Under the pieces are notes generated by a model, which was not told the DNA's origin, did not search any database, and saw only the letters and a program-made list of their open reading frames with translations. From assembly GCA_024036415.1 (NCBI GenBank), contig JAMWET010003400.1:432200-496199 (forward strand): a DNA stretch of 64,000 nucleotides. The letters run 5' to 3'. Positions 23,241 to 35,272 of the stretch are shown here, piece by piece; position 1 is the first letter of the stretch; each line of letters opens with the position of its first letter. A program made the position numbers and the translations under genes. This DNA is from Prochilodus magdalenae. Lineage: Eukaryota; Chordata; Actinopteri; Characiformes; Prochilodontidae.

Positions 23241-24119
23241 AATGTGTGGGTCTTGGGTGAATCAGGCACAGTGATAAGGCTAGTCCCTGCTTACGTCATA
23301 TGAGCGGGCAAGTGTGAAACTTGAATCATTTGCGAATCTCACAATGTCAAACCCACCCACCAAATTTCATTACTGTCAGTTAAATCCTTCTGAATGCAGC
23401 TATTTGTGCAGCTATTCTTTGGGTCATAAAGTGTTGAATGTATTTTGTTGTTTGTACAAGTGCATTAGACATATACTTTATTTGTTGCTGGTTTTGAAAT
23501 CTGGCAGATTTTCATGCCAGTGGTCTTCCATATCCAACTAGCAGCAGCTCTCTAAGGAGCTAGAGCAGGTTTGAGTTCATATATGTGGTTTATAGATGTG
23601 GTTCTTTGTGATTATTTGCTGTTTATACATTAAAGAAAAAGAAGCTGACTGCCTGTCGTAAAAAAAAATTGTTAGCTTATGTTTAAAAGCTACAAAGGAA
23701 AGCTTATTTGAGAATGGCTTGTCAGCTTAATAACTCAGCACGATCATCATAATAACTGAGGACATATTCAAAATAATCCAAAATAATCAAAATAAGTTGG
23801 ACGTGAGATATTAGTCAATCAAATACAGAACTGTTAAGTGACAGGACATTTTGTACATGTCTATTTGTGTATGAATCTCTAGACTAATAAGTAGAGGTTC
23901 CATAAATACGATGTCTGGATTGCTGCCTGAAGACCGAAGAGAAATAAATCTGCTGCCACTGATTATGAGTTACAGTGGCATTCTATATTTACAGGTCTGT
24001 GTATACAGGGCTTGTTAATGAGCTGATAAGTTAATTCTGGTCCGTTGGGAGCAGGAAAAGCCCTAATATGTGCAGGCAGGGTGTTTCCAGGACCAGGGCA
24101 AGAAACACTGCTCTAAAGC
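23241..24119. other. intergenic DNA, no gene seen
   Basis: Unique AT-rich sequence. Small ORFs without motifs. Confidence 0.35.
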
Positions 24120-24300
24120 TTCATCAATGCCCACAGGACACTGCCCACAGGCCGCTGCCCACATGTCGCTGCCCACAGGACGCTGTTACCTGGATAATTT
24201 TGGTTGGTGACTGTTTCCCAGTCCAGTAGTCAGATGTGTATTTAAAAAATCCAATAGCACTGCTGTGTCTAATCCACTAACACTAGCACAGCTTCCACAG
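24120..24300 (-). mobile_element. fragment of family P palindromic element with a tandem expansion
   Basis: GACGCTGTTACCTGGATAAT, TTTTGGTTGGTGACTG and AATAGCACTGCTGTGTCTAA match inner parts of family P. At 24128-24183 a 14-bp unit, TGCCCACAGGACGC and variants, is repeated four times in tandem. Confidence 0.6.
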
Positions 24301-24620
24301 TCTACGAGTGTGCAGGATATACAGTCCCAGCTGCAACATCTGTGGGCAATTGTTCCACTGGATGCCATACAGAACCTGTATGCGTTTATGCCCAACTGCA
24401 TCTCATCTTGTGTGCTATCCATGCTAGAGGTAGCCCAACAGGATACTAGAGCCCACTTTCAATTGCACAGTTTTCCCCAATAAGCTAATTATTTCGCTCT
24501 AATGCTGCAACCACCTCCATATATCATCATTACATTAACACACCTAGAGTTCTATTCAATTCCAGCAACTATATACTTCTCGTCAAAAGAGTTTTAAAAA
24601 AGTTTCACCCAGAAGGAAAA
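24265..24620 (+). pseudogene. Tc1-like transposase C-terminal remnant
   Basis: The frame at 24265-24483 reads SVQDIQSQLQHLWAIVPLDA, then IQNLYAFMPNCISSCV, a typical Tc1 C-terminal segment. It lacks the DDE core. It is followed by non-coding sequence similar to the end of the copy at 13651-14210 (CATATATCATCATTACATTA). Confidence 0.65.
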
Positions 24621-24639
24621 CAAAAGTTACCAGGAACAA

Positions 24640-24925
24640 AAAATGATGATAAATGTAGAAAGATATTGGGATATTGGCAATATTTATTGAGCTACACATA
24701 CAGAAGTAGTGTCTCACACTATGGCATTGGCTGACATGTTTGTTAATGCATCATGGAGACGTCACGGCACGGGGTTGTAGAGGATCCTAATGTGCTTCCA
24801 TCCATCCCATGCAGCTTGAATATTCCCACACAGTTCCTGAAGATTTTGCGGTAGGGATGGAGGTTGAGAGATACCAGGCCCTGTGGATGTGGGACGTGTA
24901 ACGTGTGACTCGTTCATATTTCATG
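24640..24925 (-). mobile_element. Tc1-like fragment, family B
   Basis: ATTGAGCTACACATACAGAA and CCATGCAGCTTGAATATTCC are shared with 9042-9287, where the minus strand encodes the C-terminal transposase segment. The frame is broken here. Confidence 0.6.
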
Positions 24926-26199
24926 ATTTGTGCAACTATTCTTTTGATGATAAGGGTAAATGGTGATGCTGGTTTGTTCTAGCAGTAGATATTCTTTCTT
25001 GCTTTACACATTTTAAATGCAACGCTGAGCCACAGAATAGCCATCACACTTTAAGCACTTCTAAAAAAGTTCTCGTTCCCCCCACCGGAATGTAGATCTC
25101 AAGCACAATACATGGAAACACTTGTTGGGCTTATAACTTACTTTCCCATCAATCTAATAACACTTCCATTGCTTACTCATATTACTGAAAATGTTTTTCA
25201 TCAGCGCTGACATTTTGTCGCAAATGTAGATTCGAAACTTCCATCTGTATTAAATTAATGCAGCAGAACAGATGGGTTTTTTGCAAGTACATAACAAGAA
25301 GAAACTTTAACTGACATTTTTTAAACATATGCGTATTTACAGCTATGAGAAGAGCTGACCATGTATAAGTTGTTTTCTGTTTTCCTATGTTGTTTTCCTA
25401 ACATGTTACATTTAAAAGCTGTTGTGAGAAACCTTAGACTTGTTGTATAATATCGAAAAGCTTTTTGTGCAGATTCTGTATTACATATACAACCTTTTCA
25501 TTGGTATGAATAATCCAAAGCTGTTATGTCATAGACTTCACAATATTTTACTGTGTAAATTTTGTATGAAAAGGGAATACAGTATATCATCTCACCTCAT
25601 TTGGAGTTACTTAATTTCTTAAAATGCTGATTGATCTATAAGTTGATCTATAAGTAAAACATACTCGCCCCACCCTCAAATCCCACTGCATTGTTGTAGA
25701 CGGACCCAGTAATAGAAAATCCTGGAAGTCACTGCTTGGCTCTTATGGACACAGTTTATGACATGGCAACTGTATAACAAGCCAAAGACAGCTCAGTGCC
25801 AGAAGCCCTGCTGAGCAATAGTAGTGTACCAAACCAAAGAAGCCAAACTGGCAAGTACATTAGTGCTCAGGACCCAACTGGCTTCAGACTGCAGTAGCTG
25901 ATCTCATTCAAAATGCATGATGCATAGTATTAGCATACAATCCTGCTACATGCTTTAATGGACCTCAAACTAGAAAAATGAGAGAAAACCATCAGCAGTC
26001 CCTTCTGAAGAGGAAAGGCCAAATGAAAGTGAGCACTTGCCCCCTGGTGGACCCAAAGCGATGGGTAATCTATAAGCTATAGCATAATAGTAGCCAAACC
26101 TACTTCCCAGAATGCATAGATCCAGCACATTGACTCAGACAATTGAAACAACAAGAATTAAGGGATTGCTGTCCTCAATGAAGACTAATGACTGGATTT
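24926..26199. other. intergenic DNA, no gene seen
   Basis: AT-rich unique DNA. Nothing recognised. Confidence 0.35.
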
Positions 26200-26510
26200 G
26201 ACAGCCATAAACGTTATATGACTGATTATTTTGAGAGAAGCGAGCTGACACTTTATTGTGACAAAGCTTTGCTGTAAATTCATATTTACATAGCAAGCCT
26301 CAGAGGATTTGAATATTTAGGCTTGAAATCCTCCAATTTGCAGCCAGTCATTTTGTTATCCTGTCCCGCAGCTTCCGAGCCATTTACAGGACTGAGCTGA
26401 GGCACAAAGGGGGCCTACTGCATTAATTCTTCAAGACTCCATTTGAAATGCAAAAAAAGAGGGAAAAGGAAAAGAAGAGGAGAGGAGAGAAGCAAGCCTT
26501 CATTGGCAGT
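26200..26510. other. candidate conserved non-coding block
   Basis: Non-repetitive, with words such as GACTGATTATTTTGAGAG, CTTTATTGTGACAAAGC and CATTAATTCTTCAAGAC, typical of homeodomain-rich regulatory DNA. No open frame. It ends in an AG-rich patch at about 26460-26490. Confidence 0.2.
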
Positions 26511-27095
26511 ATTCTGGGCAATATGGGATAATGCACTATTTTAGCTACAGCACTGATCAGAAGGTGCCAGTATTATACATGAGACAGGAAAGGAAATTCA
26601 CAGTTCTTCCGGGCACAAAGCAGACATGTCGAGTATTCTGAGGACAGAGAGCTCAGCTGATAGAAGCCCTTCTTGTCTGAGTGACAGTGTGCTGTTGTGC
26701 CATAGGCCCGCCTGACAGGAGTGCCAAAATTTCCTGTCTTTGTAAATGAGATTTTAATCTGTGCTCCCCTGGAGATGGGCTACAGCATCTCCCCCCATGC
26801 CCAGGCTCCCCTCAGCACTCTTGTCTGTCATAGACAGATTGCCCTGCCTGAAAGCATGCCGCATCCCAACAATGCCAAGGGATGAGTGGCTACACTCTCA
26901 AGTTAAAAGCGATAGTATTATTCGCTCCTTAAGAACCAGCAGCTTTCTGCAACTCAGAGACGATATGCGCTATGTGCTGGGCAGCAGTGCATACACTATT
27001 AGAGTTCTAATATCCTTTCACACTATGTTCTCTTTGCACTTGTAGTCTAAACCTATGTGCTATAATAGTTGCTGAATAGCTGATAATTAGGAATA
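26511..27095. other. intergenic DNA, no gene seen
   Basis: A 94-codon plus ORF at 26761-27045 has no recognisable motif and no supporting context. Nothing else was seen. Confidence 0.35.
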
Positions 27096-28215
27096 CAGTG
27101 CTGTGAAAAAAGTATTTGCCCTTCCTGATGGCAACAATACCAAGTGGCCCAGTATGATAAAAAGTTACTGAACATTAATTATTCAGGCAAACAAATTAAC
27201 CAATATCACCGAATAACTGAGATCAGTCAAACTAGATAGACCCAAGCACTGCTTATTGACAAAACTTACAACAGATGTAGCTGGTCCCCAAAACAACAAT
27301 TCCTTTAGGAAGTCACAAAATAACACAGACTAACATTAAGAAACTGCAGACACTATGCCGTCATTAAAAAGTGACCAGACAAAAATCTCCCCAATGGATG
27401 ATTTGCAAAGTGAAATTAACCAAAGGGACTAAAATGACTCATTTCACCTTTGACAAAAGACACCATGATGACCCACAAGCCTGTTGGGATAATGTTCTGT
27501 GGATAGATGAACGTAGTGGGTCACAGGGGTCCGGATACATTTATCAAGCATTTTAAAGCTAACACAGCTTTCTACAGTAAGGCATTAACATGGTGGTGGT
27601 AGTGGGATGATGCCGGGATGCTTTGCTGCTTCAGAGGCTGTGCAAATTGCAACTTGCCAGAGTGTCTAGTCGTCAGTCTGTGACCTGAAACTCAAGCGCA
27701 ACTGAAGCCATATGAGCAATGAGGCAAGGCAATGATTCGAAACATGAAAGCAAGTCTGCCTTTTGAACAGATTGAAAGTTGCACAACAGCTCCGGTCAAC
27801 GTATTGCCTTAAACCCCATTAAGATGTGGTGGCAGGATCTTTAATGGGCTGTTCATGCTCAAAAACCCAGCAACATGGGTGAGATGAAATGTTCTTAAAA
27901 AAAGAGTGGGCAAAAATTCCACCACTATGATGTGAAAGACTGATCTTCTTCTAAAAAGCGTTTGGGTGCAGTTGTTGCTACTAATGGTGGTACAACCACA
28001 TTTTTTTTTTTTTGGTTTAGTTTTAACACAGGTAAAATAGACATTGCAATCTGATTTATTTGATTTATGAGAACTGATCATTGTGTTTGCCTTGCTTCTT
28101 ATTCTCCTAGTCTTACATGTTATATTTTGTATTAGGACCTGAAACCATTTAGTGTAACAAATATGTAAAAATAAAGGAAATCAGGAGGGGGCCAAATACT
28201 TTTTTCACAGCACTC
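27096..28215 (+). mobile_element. Tc1-like DNA transposon, decayed but with both ends
   Basis: The left end, CAGTGCTGTGAAAAAAGTAT, is mirrored at the right by ATACTTTTTTCACAGCAC, with the last base changed. TA flanks both sides (27094-27095 and 28216-28217). The plus-strand interior reads DKRHHDDPQACWDNVLWIDE near 27450-27515, where IDE is the first catalytic Asp region. Farther on, the frame is interrupted many times. At 1120 bp it is shorter than an intact element of this kind (about 1.6 kb), so it also has internal deletions. Confidence 0.85.
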
Positions 28216-28884
28216 TATAAATAGCAGCGCCATCAATATTCCCCTCCTCCTATGCAACATGCTGTAAAAGTGCAGACAAGTTGAGATAACCATATATTAC
28301 TACCATATATTACATACATCACTGTTGCTGTCAAAGTCAAAATATGGAGAACATAAACAGAATTATACCACAAAACATATTATATGGGAAAATGATATAT
28401 TATTATACCCATAGTACAATATGAGATAAAAGTTTCTTTCTAAAATTCCTAGCACAAGTACAGGAAGCTGACTTAACCATCAGCCCTCTGCTGAATATAA
28501 CAAGCTTAATTGCAACAAAGGCCTCATATTTATTATGAAAACTGTGCACTGTGTGGGGAGGAAACCTTTTTCTGCATGCTGATACACTCACTTACTTGCT
28601 TTGGCTGCTTTTGCAAACTGCCAGGGAGATGATCTTCCTTGGACAGTTTTTCATAGAAAAGCCCACTTCATGCCAAAACAGTCTGAACACATTTACTGCA
28701 TGACTAACAAATGATATTTGCCAGCGTGCAAGTGTTGTCCTTCAACGCCAATGTATCTGCAGGGTCGGTTCTTTGCTGGGGATGTCCAAGGTAACAATAT
28801 GTTATTGTTATTGTGAGTATATTGCTGGGTATGTTACAGGTGTTGTGAGTATTTGTATTTGTAAAACACTCAGCAGTTACACTG
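28216..28884. other. intergenic DNA, no gene seen
   Basis: AT-rich unique sequence. No feature recognised. Confidence 0.35.
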
Positions 28885-28886
28885 TA

Positions 28887-29713
28887 TTGTCAAAAGTATT
28901 TACTCTACAGAGCTTATAGCTACAGACTTTTAAACTTCATGTGGCCATCAGATTAGCTCAAGAACAATGCGTAGAGGGATTCATGAAATGGGTTTTCATG
29001 GGCAAGCAGATGCATCCAAGCCTTACATTACCTAGGCCAATGCAAAGTGTTGAATGCAGTGGTGTAAAGCATGCCACCACTGGACTCTAGAGCAGTGGAA
29101 ACGTGTTCTCTGGAGTTACATAGCACACTTCTCCTTCTGGCAATCAAATGAACCAGTCTGGGTTTAGCGATTGCCAGGAGAAAGGTACTTGTCTGACTGT
29201 GTAAAATTTGGTGGGCTGGGGGGATTATGGTGTGGGGTTGTTTCTCAGGAGTTTGGGCCCAGCCCCTCAGTTTCAGTGAAAGGAACTTGTGATGCTTCAG
29301 CATAGAAAGAGATTTGTGAGAACAGTTTGGGGATGGCTTCATCCTGTTCCAACAGAACTGTATATCGGTGCACAAAGGAAGGTCCATAAAGGCATGCATG
29401 AGCGAGTCTGGTGTGGAAGAACTTGACTGGCCTGCACAGAGTCCTCACCCGATAGAACACCTTTGGGATGAATTAGAGCAGAGATTGCAAGCCAGGCCTT
29501 TTCGTCTAACATCAGTGTCTGACCTAACAAATGTACTTCTGGAAGAATGGTCAAACATTCCCATGAACACAAAACCTTGTGGAAAGTCTTCCCAGAGGAG
29601 TTGAAGCTGTTATAGCTGCAAAGGGTGGGCTGACATCATATTAAACCCTATGGGTTAAGAATGGGATGTCATTTCATATGCGTGTAAAACAGAGAAGTGA
29701 ATACTTTTGGCAA
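28887..29713 (+). mobile_element. Tc1-like DNA transposon, family C, 5' deleted
   Basis: Short ends TTGTCAAAAGTA and TACTTTTGGCAA are inverted repeats with one mismatch. TA flanks both sides (28885-28886 and 29714-29715). The plus strand encodes, in several frames, the LEQWKRVLWS region (29088-29120), a GGGIMVWGCFS region (29210-29250), FQQN, and VEELDWPAQSPHPIEHLWDE (29415-29475). The last block carries the third catalytic position, Glu, but the usual Asp-Leu-Asn before it has become a shortened SPHP. The N-terminal DNA-binding domain is missing. Confidence 0.85.
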
Positions 29714-29847
29714 TATATTTTATATTTATCATAAATAGACAGATTTAATCCAGTTATAGAGATTATGTAAACAACAACATCAGCCAGTGCATTGGATTCT
29801 ATTATGACCTGATGGTTGCTTTGCTTTGTTTTTACTTCCTTTTCATT

Positions 29848-30087
29848 GGTCACACAGGACGCTGTTGACTGGATAGTTTTGGTTGGTGGACTATACCGGT
29901 CCAGCAGTGACAGTGATTCACTCACACACTAACTCACTACCACCATGTCAGTGTCACTGTAGCGCTGAGAATGATCCACCACCCACATAATACCTGCTCT
30001 GTGGTGGTCCTGTGGGGGTCCTGACCACTAAAGAACAGGGTGAAAGGAAGCTAGCAAGTTAGAAACAGATGAACTGCAGTCTCTAAC
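29848..30087 (+). mobile_element. family P palindromic element, right half
   Basis: CACACAGGACGCTGTTGACT, CATGTCAGTGTCACTGTAGC, GAGAATGATCCACCACCCAC and GTGGTGGTCCTGTGGGGGTC follow the order of the right half of this family. It abuts the Tc1 copy at 28887-29713. Non-coding. Confidence 0.7.
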
Positions 30088-30109
30088 TGTAGACTTGCAC
30101 CATTGTGCA

Positions 30110-30373
30110 CATCGTCACTGTCCAACAAAAAAACACGTGTCTCCATTTTTGTCGATATTTACTTTCATGCATCGCTTGAACACAGCAGCTGCTGTTTGCA
30201 TTGTGGGAAATTTCATGATGAATGGACCAATAAAAATGGCCCACTGGGAAGCTGCTTGGAAAAAAGACTGGTTCCATTGAAATTAGGTTAATTCCATATG
30301 AAATTAGGTTTTTAGCCTCTCCTGTAAAGTTGCCATTTTGAAGATGGTTGTTTTTCTCTGGACAGTGATGATA
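30110..30373 (-). mobile_element. non-autonomous foldback element, family A, full-length copy
   Basis: Ends CATCGTCACTGTCCAAC and CTCTGGACAGTGATGATAT form imperfect inverted repeats. The interior contains TTTCATGCATCGCTTGAACA and CAGCAGCTGCTGTTTGCATT, as at 19846-20108. No ORF of its own. Confidence 0.75.
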
Positions 30374-32459
30374 TGGCAAAGTGAAGCTGATAAAAGGAAC
30401 AATGTGTGTCGATACAAAGTAGTGCACTTAAAGAGGAAGCTGGTCCGTGTATATCCTGTACTATGAAAACTAGCGTCAATTGCCAGGATGTTGCATTATT
30501 GTGTGTACATGTTTTGTTATTTCTCACCTGCCATTTTTGTGCAGTTGGATAAACAGATGTTAGGGAAACATTTGTGCAGCAGGCCAGAGGCAACAGTAAG
30601 TCCCGAGTCAGTATCTCCATTACAGTACATGCCTCAGGTCAAACTGATAATGGCAACTGGGTTTTCTACCCATTACAGTCAAAGAAAAATATTTGGCCTG
30701 GCCCGGTCAGGCGTATTAGCTCATGCCCACATACGCACACTTCTGCACGCCCCACCTCTCCAGCAGGAACATGGTTTGCATTCTGTCTTTTAATCAGGGT
30801 ATTTGATTTATATCACTGCTGCATGTTTAAAGAGTACTGCTGTAAAGCTAATCCCATGAAAAGTTATTTTGCACAGGGGGAAATGTATTCTGTGAAGGCC
30901 GGAGTCGTTCAGAAAGGATGGGTTTCATTTCACGGTTCATACGCTCAACGTGATTAACAAGTTAAACGCTGTTGAAGAGAAAGAGGCATCATTCATTCTC
31001 TCTGTAGCGAGAGTGTGTGTGAGGATGGGGCCGCTCGGGGCATACACAGCAGCTGTCGATCAAGCTGGCATCACGGATCGTAAGGGTCTTTTCTGACAAG
31101 CCCAGCTCACCACCTTCCTGCATTTTTTATGATGAACAAGCCTGAGCATATTTACTACTCCTTATGTAAAGAAACCAGGGTAAAGGTAGGCAGCCACATA
31201 GGGCTTAGTTAAAGGTCAACGGCCCCAGAAAAATAAAATACACTAGACATACTGCATGCACTGATGTTATGCGAATATACACACATATATAATATTTAAT
31301 GAGACTGTAGTAGTATTGTTATTGTAATGGATGGGAGGGGCGGGGGAACACCCACACCTGTATAAGTTGTGAAGTGTTATATTGTGAGTGCAGTGGGTGC
31401 CAGCTGGATGGACCATTTAATTTGATGATGCTACAACAAATATATTGATATATGAGCAAGTAAAATGATCTTCACCTTGTCAGTGTATCTATTTTTTTTT
31501 TCTGTTATATATCTGAACATATATTCTAAAGGTATGGTAAATATGTCAAAGTATATTGTGTTAACCAATCTAAACAGGATTTTATTGCCAAGAGACCATA
31601 TTGTAAAGTGTAGTGTTAATATAAATACTGATATGTACAATGTTGGATTAATTATTCAAAAAGTAATTCTAAGTTACTAATTATACTTCTCTCAGAGTGT
31701 GATGAGATTACATGACTTATTTTCTGAAGGAACCTGATCACACTACTTCTACTCGACAATGTGTGATCCCACTATATTGAGAGACAACTTTACTTGTCTT
31801 AAGCAGTATTTCTTAAAATAAGCAAAATGATCTGCCAACATAGTGAGACAATTATGAGAAAAATATGAGACAAATCAAAATGATGATTTTCCCTTGCCTT
31901 TTGATAGAACTTGTTGCAGTGGGCAAAAAAGGTTTAACAATGTGCATCCAGGGGATCTCCTTTCCCCAGGTACAGATTAATTATATTTCAATGCACTAGA
32001 ATTCTACTTTAATACCAGCAAGTGCAATTCAAGCTATTGTTGTGCTGTGTGTTCAATCCAAGTGCAATATACATATATTACAAATATAATAAGTACATTT
32101 TACTTCCGTACTACTTTAATGTGCTTAATATATGTATAATGATTACACTCCTAGGTGAAAGTTAAGATATATTTTAAGGTACTGGAATTGTACTTTAATA
32201 TGTACATAACTATATTTAAATTAATCTTAATATTGTCCCAGGATGGTACAGTTAAGTCCAATAAGTTCTATTTAAGCATTTTTTTAATATCACTGATGAT
32301 ATATACAGGTATTTAGTTTAATAAGCACATAGCTAGCTTTTGAAATCACCTATTAAGTACAGTAACCATGAGTGCTAGGAAGTATATTTAGTGTACTTAA
32401 ATAAAGAAACTAAGTTTTTTCTGCTGGGTACTGTTTTTTGCCTACGGTCCTAAAATAAC
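30374..32459. other. intergenic DNA; part at 30840-31130 may be conserved
   Basis: No gene was recognised. The part at about 30840-31130 is GC-richer with several CpGs and no repeat character. The part from 31290 to 32430 is very AT-rich, with many short related words around GTACTTTAATATGTAC but no clear unit. Confidence 0.35.
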
Positions 32460-33010
32460 CTCAGAAAGATCCTAACCACTGGCTCGAAAACACACGCTCA
32501 TGGTGCGCTTTTCTTTCTCTCTTTTTCTCCTTTTGTATTTTTTGAGCATTTTTCATCATTCTCTAATAGTGGCAGCATGTTTGCATCCTCACTTGAACTG
32601 CATTGCATTAGCATATAAAATGACATGTTTTTGCGAAGCCTTGTTATTGGCTTTCTATCCCCAGTGGAAATGTCAGACCTTTATTAATAAGTGCTGCTTG
32701 GTGAGAGAGCCACAGCAAATAAAACGCAGAGAGGATTAAAGATCTGAAATTGCAGATTTGTCAGCAAGTGACTCCGCTCTCCTGCTTGGACGTTTTAGTG
32801 GTATCTCATTGGAATCAGAAAGCAGTCCCTTGTACAGTAAACTTTTATTACTGTAAAAAATGTCTTTTGATGACCAAGAAGGGAACTGTCATTGGTAAAG
32901 CCCAAATGTCATCGCTTTCAGCAAAGAATTAGCCCTGGGAATGCTATTTGCTCCTTCCTCCCATACCAATAACCTAATGTTCTCTGCTATTAAACGAGAG
33001 GCAGTCATAG
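32460..33010. other. candidate conserved non-coding block
   Basis: Long non-repetitive stretch with homeodomain- and octamer-like words (TGCATTGCATTAGCATATAA, GCTGCTTGGTGAGAGAGC, TGTCATTGGTAAAGCC). Short open frames have no motif. Conservation is suspected from composition only. Confidence 0.25.
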
Positions 33011-33046
33011 GGTTAAAATGAGCAGAATTTTCTCTAACAGATGAAA

Positions 33047-33084
<38 letters not shown>

Positions 33085-33090
33085 GTAGTA
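33047..33090. repeat. (ATT)n microsatellite
   Basis: About 12 ATT units followed by AGT/GGT variants. Confidence 0.95.
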
Positions 33091-33194
33091 GTGGTAGTGT
33101 TAGTGGCAGTGTTTAAATAGATAACATACTCACACAGTCTTTGCTTTAAGGTGGCTGAAGAAACTAAAACTAATCCAGTTTAGGTAAGATGTAT

Positions 33195-33780
33195 TGTCAC
33201 GTCCTGTCTAGTCTAGCCTTTTATCTACGTTTTCTTTGGTTTTCTGTTTTTGTCTTTCTCTTGTCATTCCCATGTGCCTATTTGTTGTCCTGTTCCATGC
33301 GCTTCTGTTTACATTTATGCCATTTATCAGCGACTTACAAGGTTAATCGTATTACAGGTGGGCCAGTGTGGTGTTAGAAGTCTTGCCCAGGAACTCTTAT
33401 TGATGTAGCACAGCCTAATCACCCAGACCAGGAATCAAACCCCAGTCTCCCACATGGAGACTGTAGCTTCCTGGGGGGCAGTGATGTTATCCGCTGTGCC
33501 ACACCAACCACTTTTTTTTATTTTGGCTCATATTCCTCCTGTCTCCGCCCTCTTGTCAGGCCCCTTATCTGTCCCTAGTTTGGAGCTCCGACCCTTCCCA
33601 GGTGTTCCTCATTAGTCTTTGTTGTTATACTCCCTGTTGTTGTCTTTGTTCTTTCTTGGTGTTTTGTCTCCATCTCAGTTGTTCTCGTAACCCTTGTCCA
33701 TGGTAACGTTTTGTTTCTTATTTTTCTTAGTGTCTGTGGTATTAGTTTTCCATTCTGTCTCCTCGCCTGTCCTTGTCACA
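33195..33780 (+). mobile_element. solo LTR, family L copy 2, carrying a SINE
   Basis: It starts TGTCACGTCCTGTC and ends CCTTGTCACA. On both sides of a SINE it aligns by eye with the LTR at 4454-4823, for example CTCCTGTCTCCGCCCTCT and GCGCTTCTGTTT against GTACTTCTGTTT. Without the SINE the length is near 385 bp, close to the 370 bp of copy 1. A 5-bp target duplication is not evident (tgtat and tatta), so one flank may have changed. Confidence 0.65.
33309..33506 (-). mobile_element. tRNA-derived SINE inserted in the LTR
   Basis: Read on the minus strand, it begins at GTGTGGCACAGCGG (A-box region), contains GGTTTGATTCC (B-box type) and ends with a LINE-like tail near CAAGTCGCTGATAAATGGC and ATAAATGTAA. 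It matches the SINEs at 49850-50050 and 61250-61470. It interrupts the LTR at the point where copy 1 reads TTCTGTTTGTTTTG. Confidence 0.8.
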
Positions 33781-33890
33781 TATTAGACTGGCAGTTACTT
33801 TAGTGTTAACCAGGAAAAAGTTTGGCACATAAAACTAAGTAATTGTTTTGCTTAGCATGTTACTGAATACACATACACCCACCAGTCACT
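33781..33890. other. short intergenic spacer
   Basis: No recognisable feature. Confidence 0.4.
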
Positions 33891-34297
33891 TCATTTGGTA
33901 CACCTCCTTGTATCCAAACTCATTGTCCATTTTATCAGTTCCACTTAGGTATTGTTCTAGAATTACAGGCTGTAGTTCTTCTGTTTCTCTTTCACCTGGT
34001 GGTTTCCTGGACAGGACTCCGACAAGCCCACCAGAGATATTATTCGGGTAGCGGATCATTCTCAGAACTGACACTGACGTGGTGGTGTTGCGTTAGTGTA
34101 TGTTGTGCTGGTGTGAGTGGATCAGACACAGCAGTGCTGCTGGAGTGTTTAAACACCTCACACCTCATAACACCACATCTCTGCTGGACTGAGAATAGTC
34201 CACCAGCCAAAACTGTTCAGCTGGAACAGCATCCTGTGGCCTTTGATGAAGGACTAGAGGATGAATCCCTGCTTTCATATCTATAAGGTGGACCAGC
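33891..34297 (+). mobile_element. family P palindromic element, left half
   Basis: ACCAGTCACTTCATTTGGTA, CATTTTATCAGTTCCACTTA, GGTAGCGGATCATTCTCAGA, TGGATCAGACACAGCAGTGC and TGATGAAGGACTAGAGGATG occur in the usual order. The right half is missing. An ORF that spans it is incidental. Confidence 0.7.
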
Positions 34298-35171
34298 AAG
34301 GTATCAAATCTTACCAAAAGCATTGATTTAGGTTCAGGAGAATCACACTGCAGCTGAAGCTCTGATTTCTGTTTTACACAACCAGCGTCGGATATGTTGC
34401 GGTTTTTCTGGCTCTAAAACTAACAGGCCGGAACAGAGAAATCTAAATATCTGCTAGCTTGTGTTTGAAAACTTTGACATGGATATAATAAAAGTGATAA
34501 GACTAAGTCAGTGTGACCCATCACTGATGTACAGAGCCAGCTAATGCTTGCTGTTCAGACTGAAGCTTAAGGTGCTAAAACTAAACAATTTAGAACCTGT
34601 AAATAATAGCTTGGCACTTGTAGCACTGGTCAACAGACAGCCAAAAAATAAAAAATGGCAACACTGTTAACCTGGGAAACTGGCTTTCTACCATCACAGA
34701 TTCACAAAATGTTCAGCTGGTTGGTGAGCGTTCAACATGTTCTGGCCATAAAGATTAGTTTAACACCACAATTAACCATTTGATTTCCTAACCTTTCATT
34801 CAGCAACATAAATCATTTTCTCACCTTGAAAGCATTATGACTTGACATTTAATAGTTATATTTAATAGTAAAATTATTAATATGGACTGATAGGAACATG
34901 TTTGTTGTGATAACATTTTTGGGTCATATCGTCCATTAGATTAATACTTTTGTTGTGAAACTGCTTGTGTTTTCACCCAGTAGGTTACATGTAATTTACA
35001 AGCATTTAAATGTGTATTTGTAATCAAAAGAGTATTTGTAATCAAATAAAATGTTGTTAACAGTATGAAATAGGCTATACTGCACATAATATATAATGAA
35101 CCATGCATGTCATTAATCTTGTCGTGAGGCTTGCAAGCTTTGAAAGGTGCATATCATAATAAACCAATTTT
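34298..35171. other. intergenic DNA, no gene seen
   Basis: AT-rich unique sequence. Nothing recognised. Confidence 0.35.
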
Positions 35172-35272
35172 TACTGCTTGACTGAGATTAGTCCATCAAT
35201 CAAACATATTCAGCCAACAACTTCCTGTGGGCAGCATCCTGTGACCACTGGTGAAGGACTAGAGGATAATTC
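35172..35272 (+). mobile_element. short family P fragment
   Basis: GACTGAGATTAGTCCATCAA and GCATCCTGTGACCACTGGTG plus GAAGGACTAGAGGAT match an inner part of family P. It directly abuts the 38-bp tandem array. Confidence 0.6.

Noticed and set aside
30574..30957. 127-codon plus ORF
   Set aside because: No domain, mixed composition, no splice or promoter context; likely chance.
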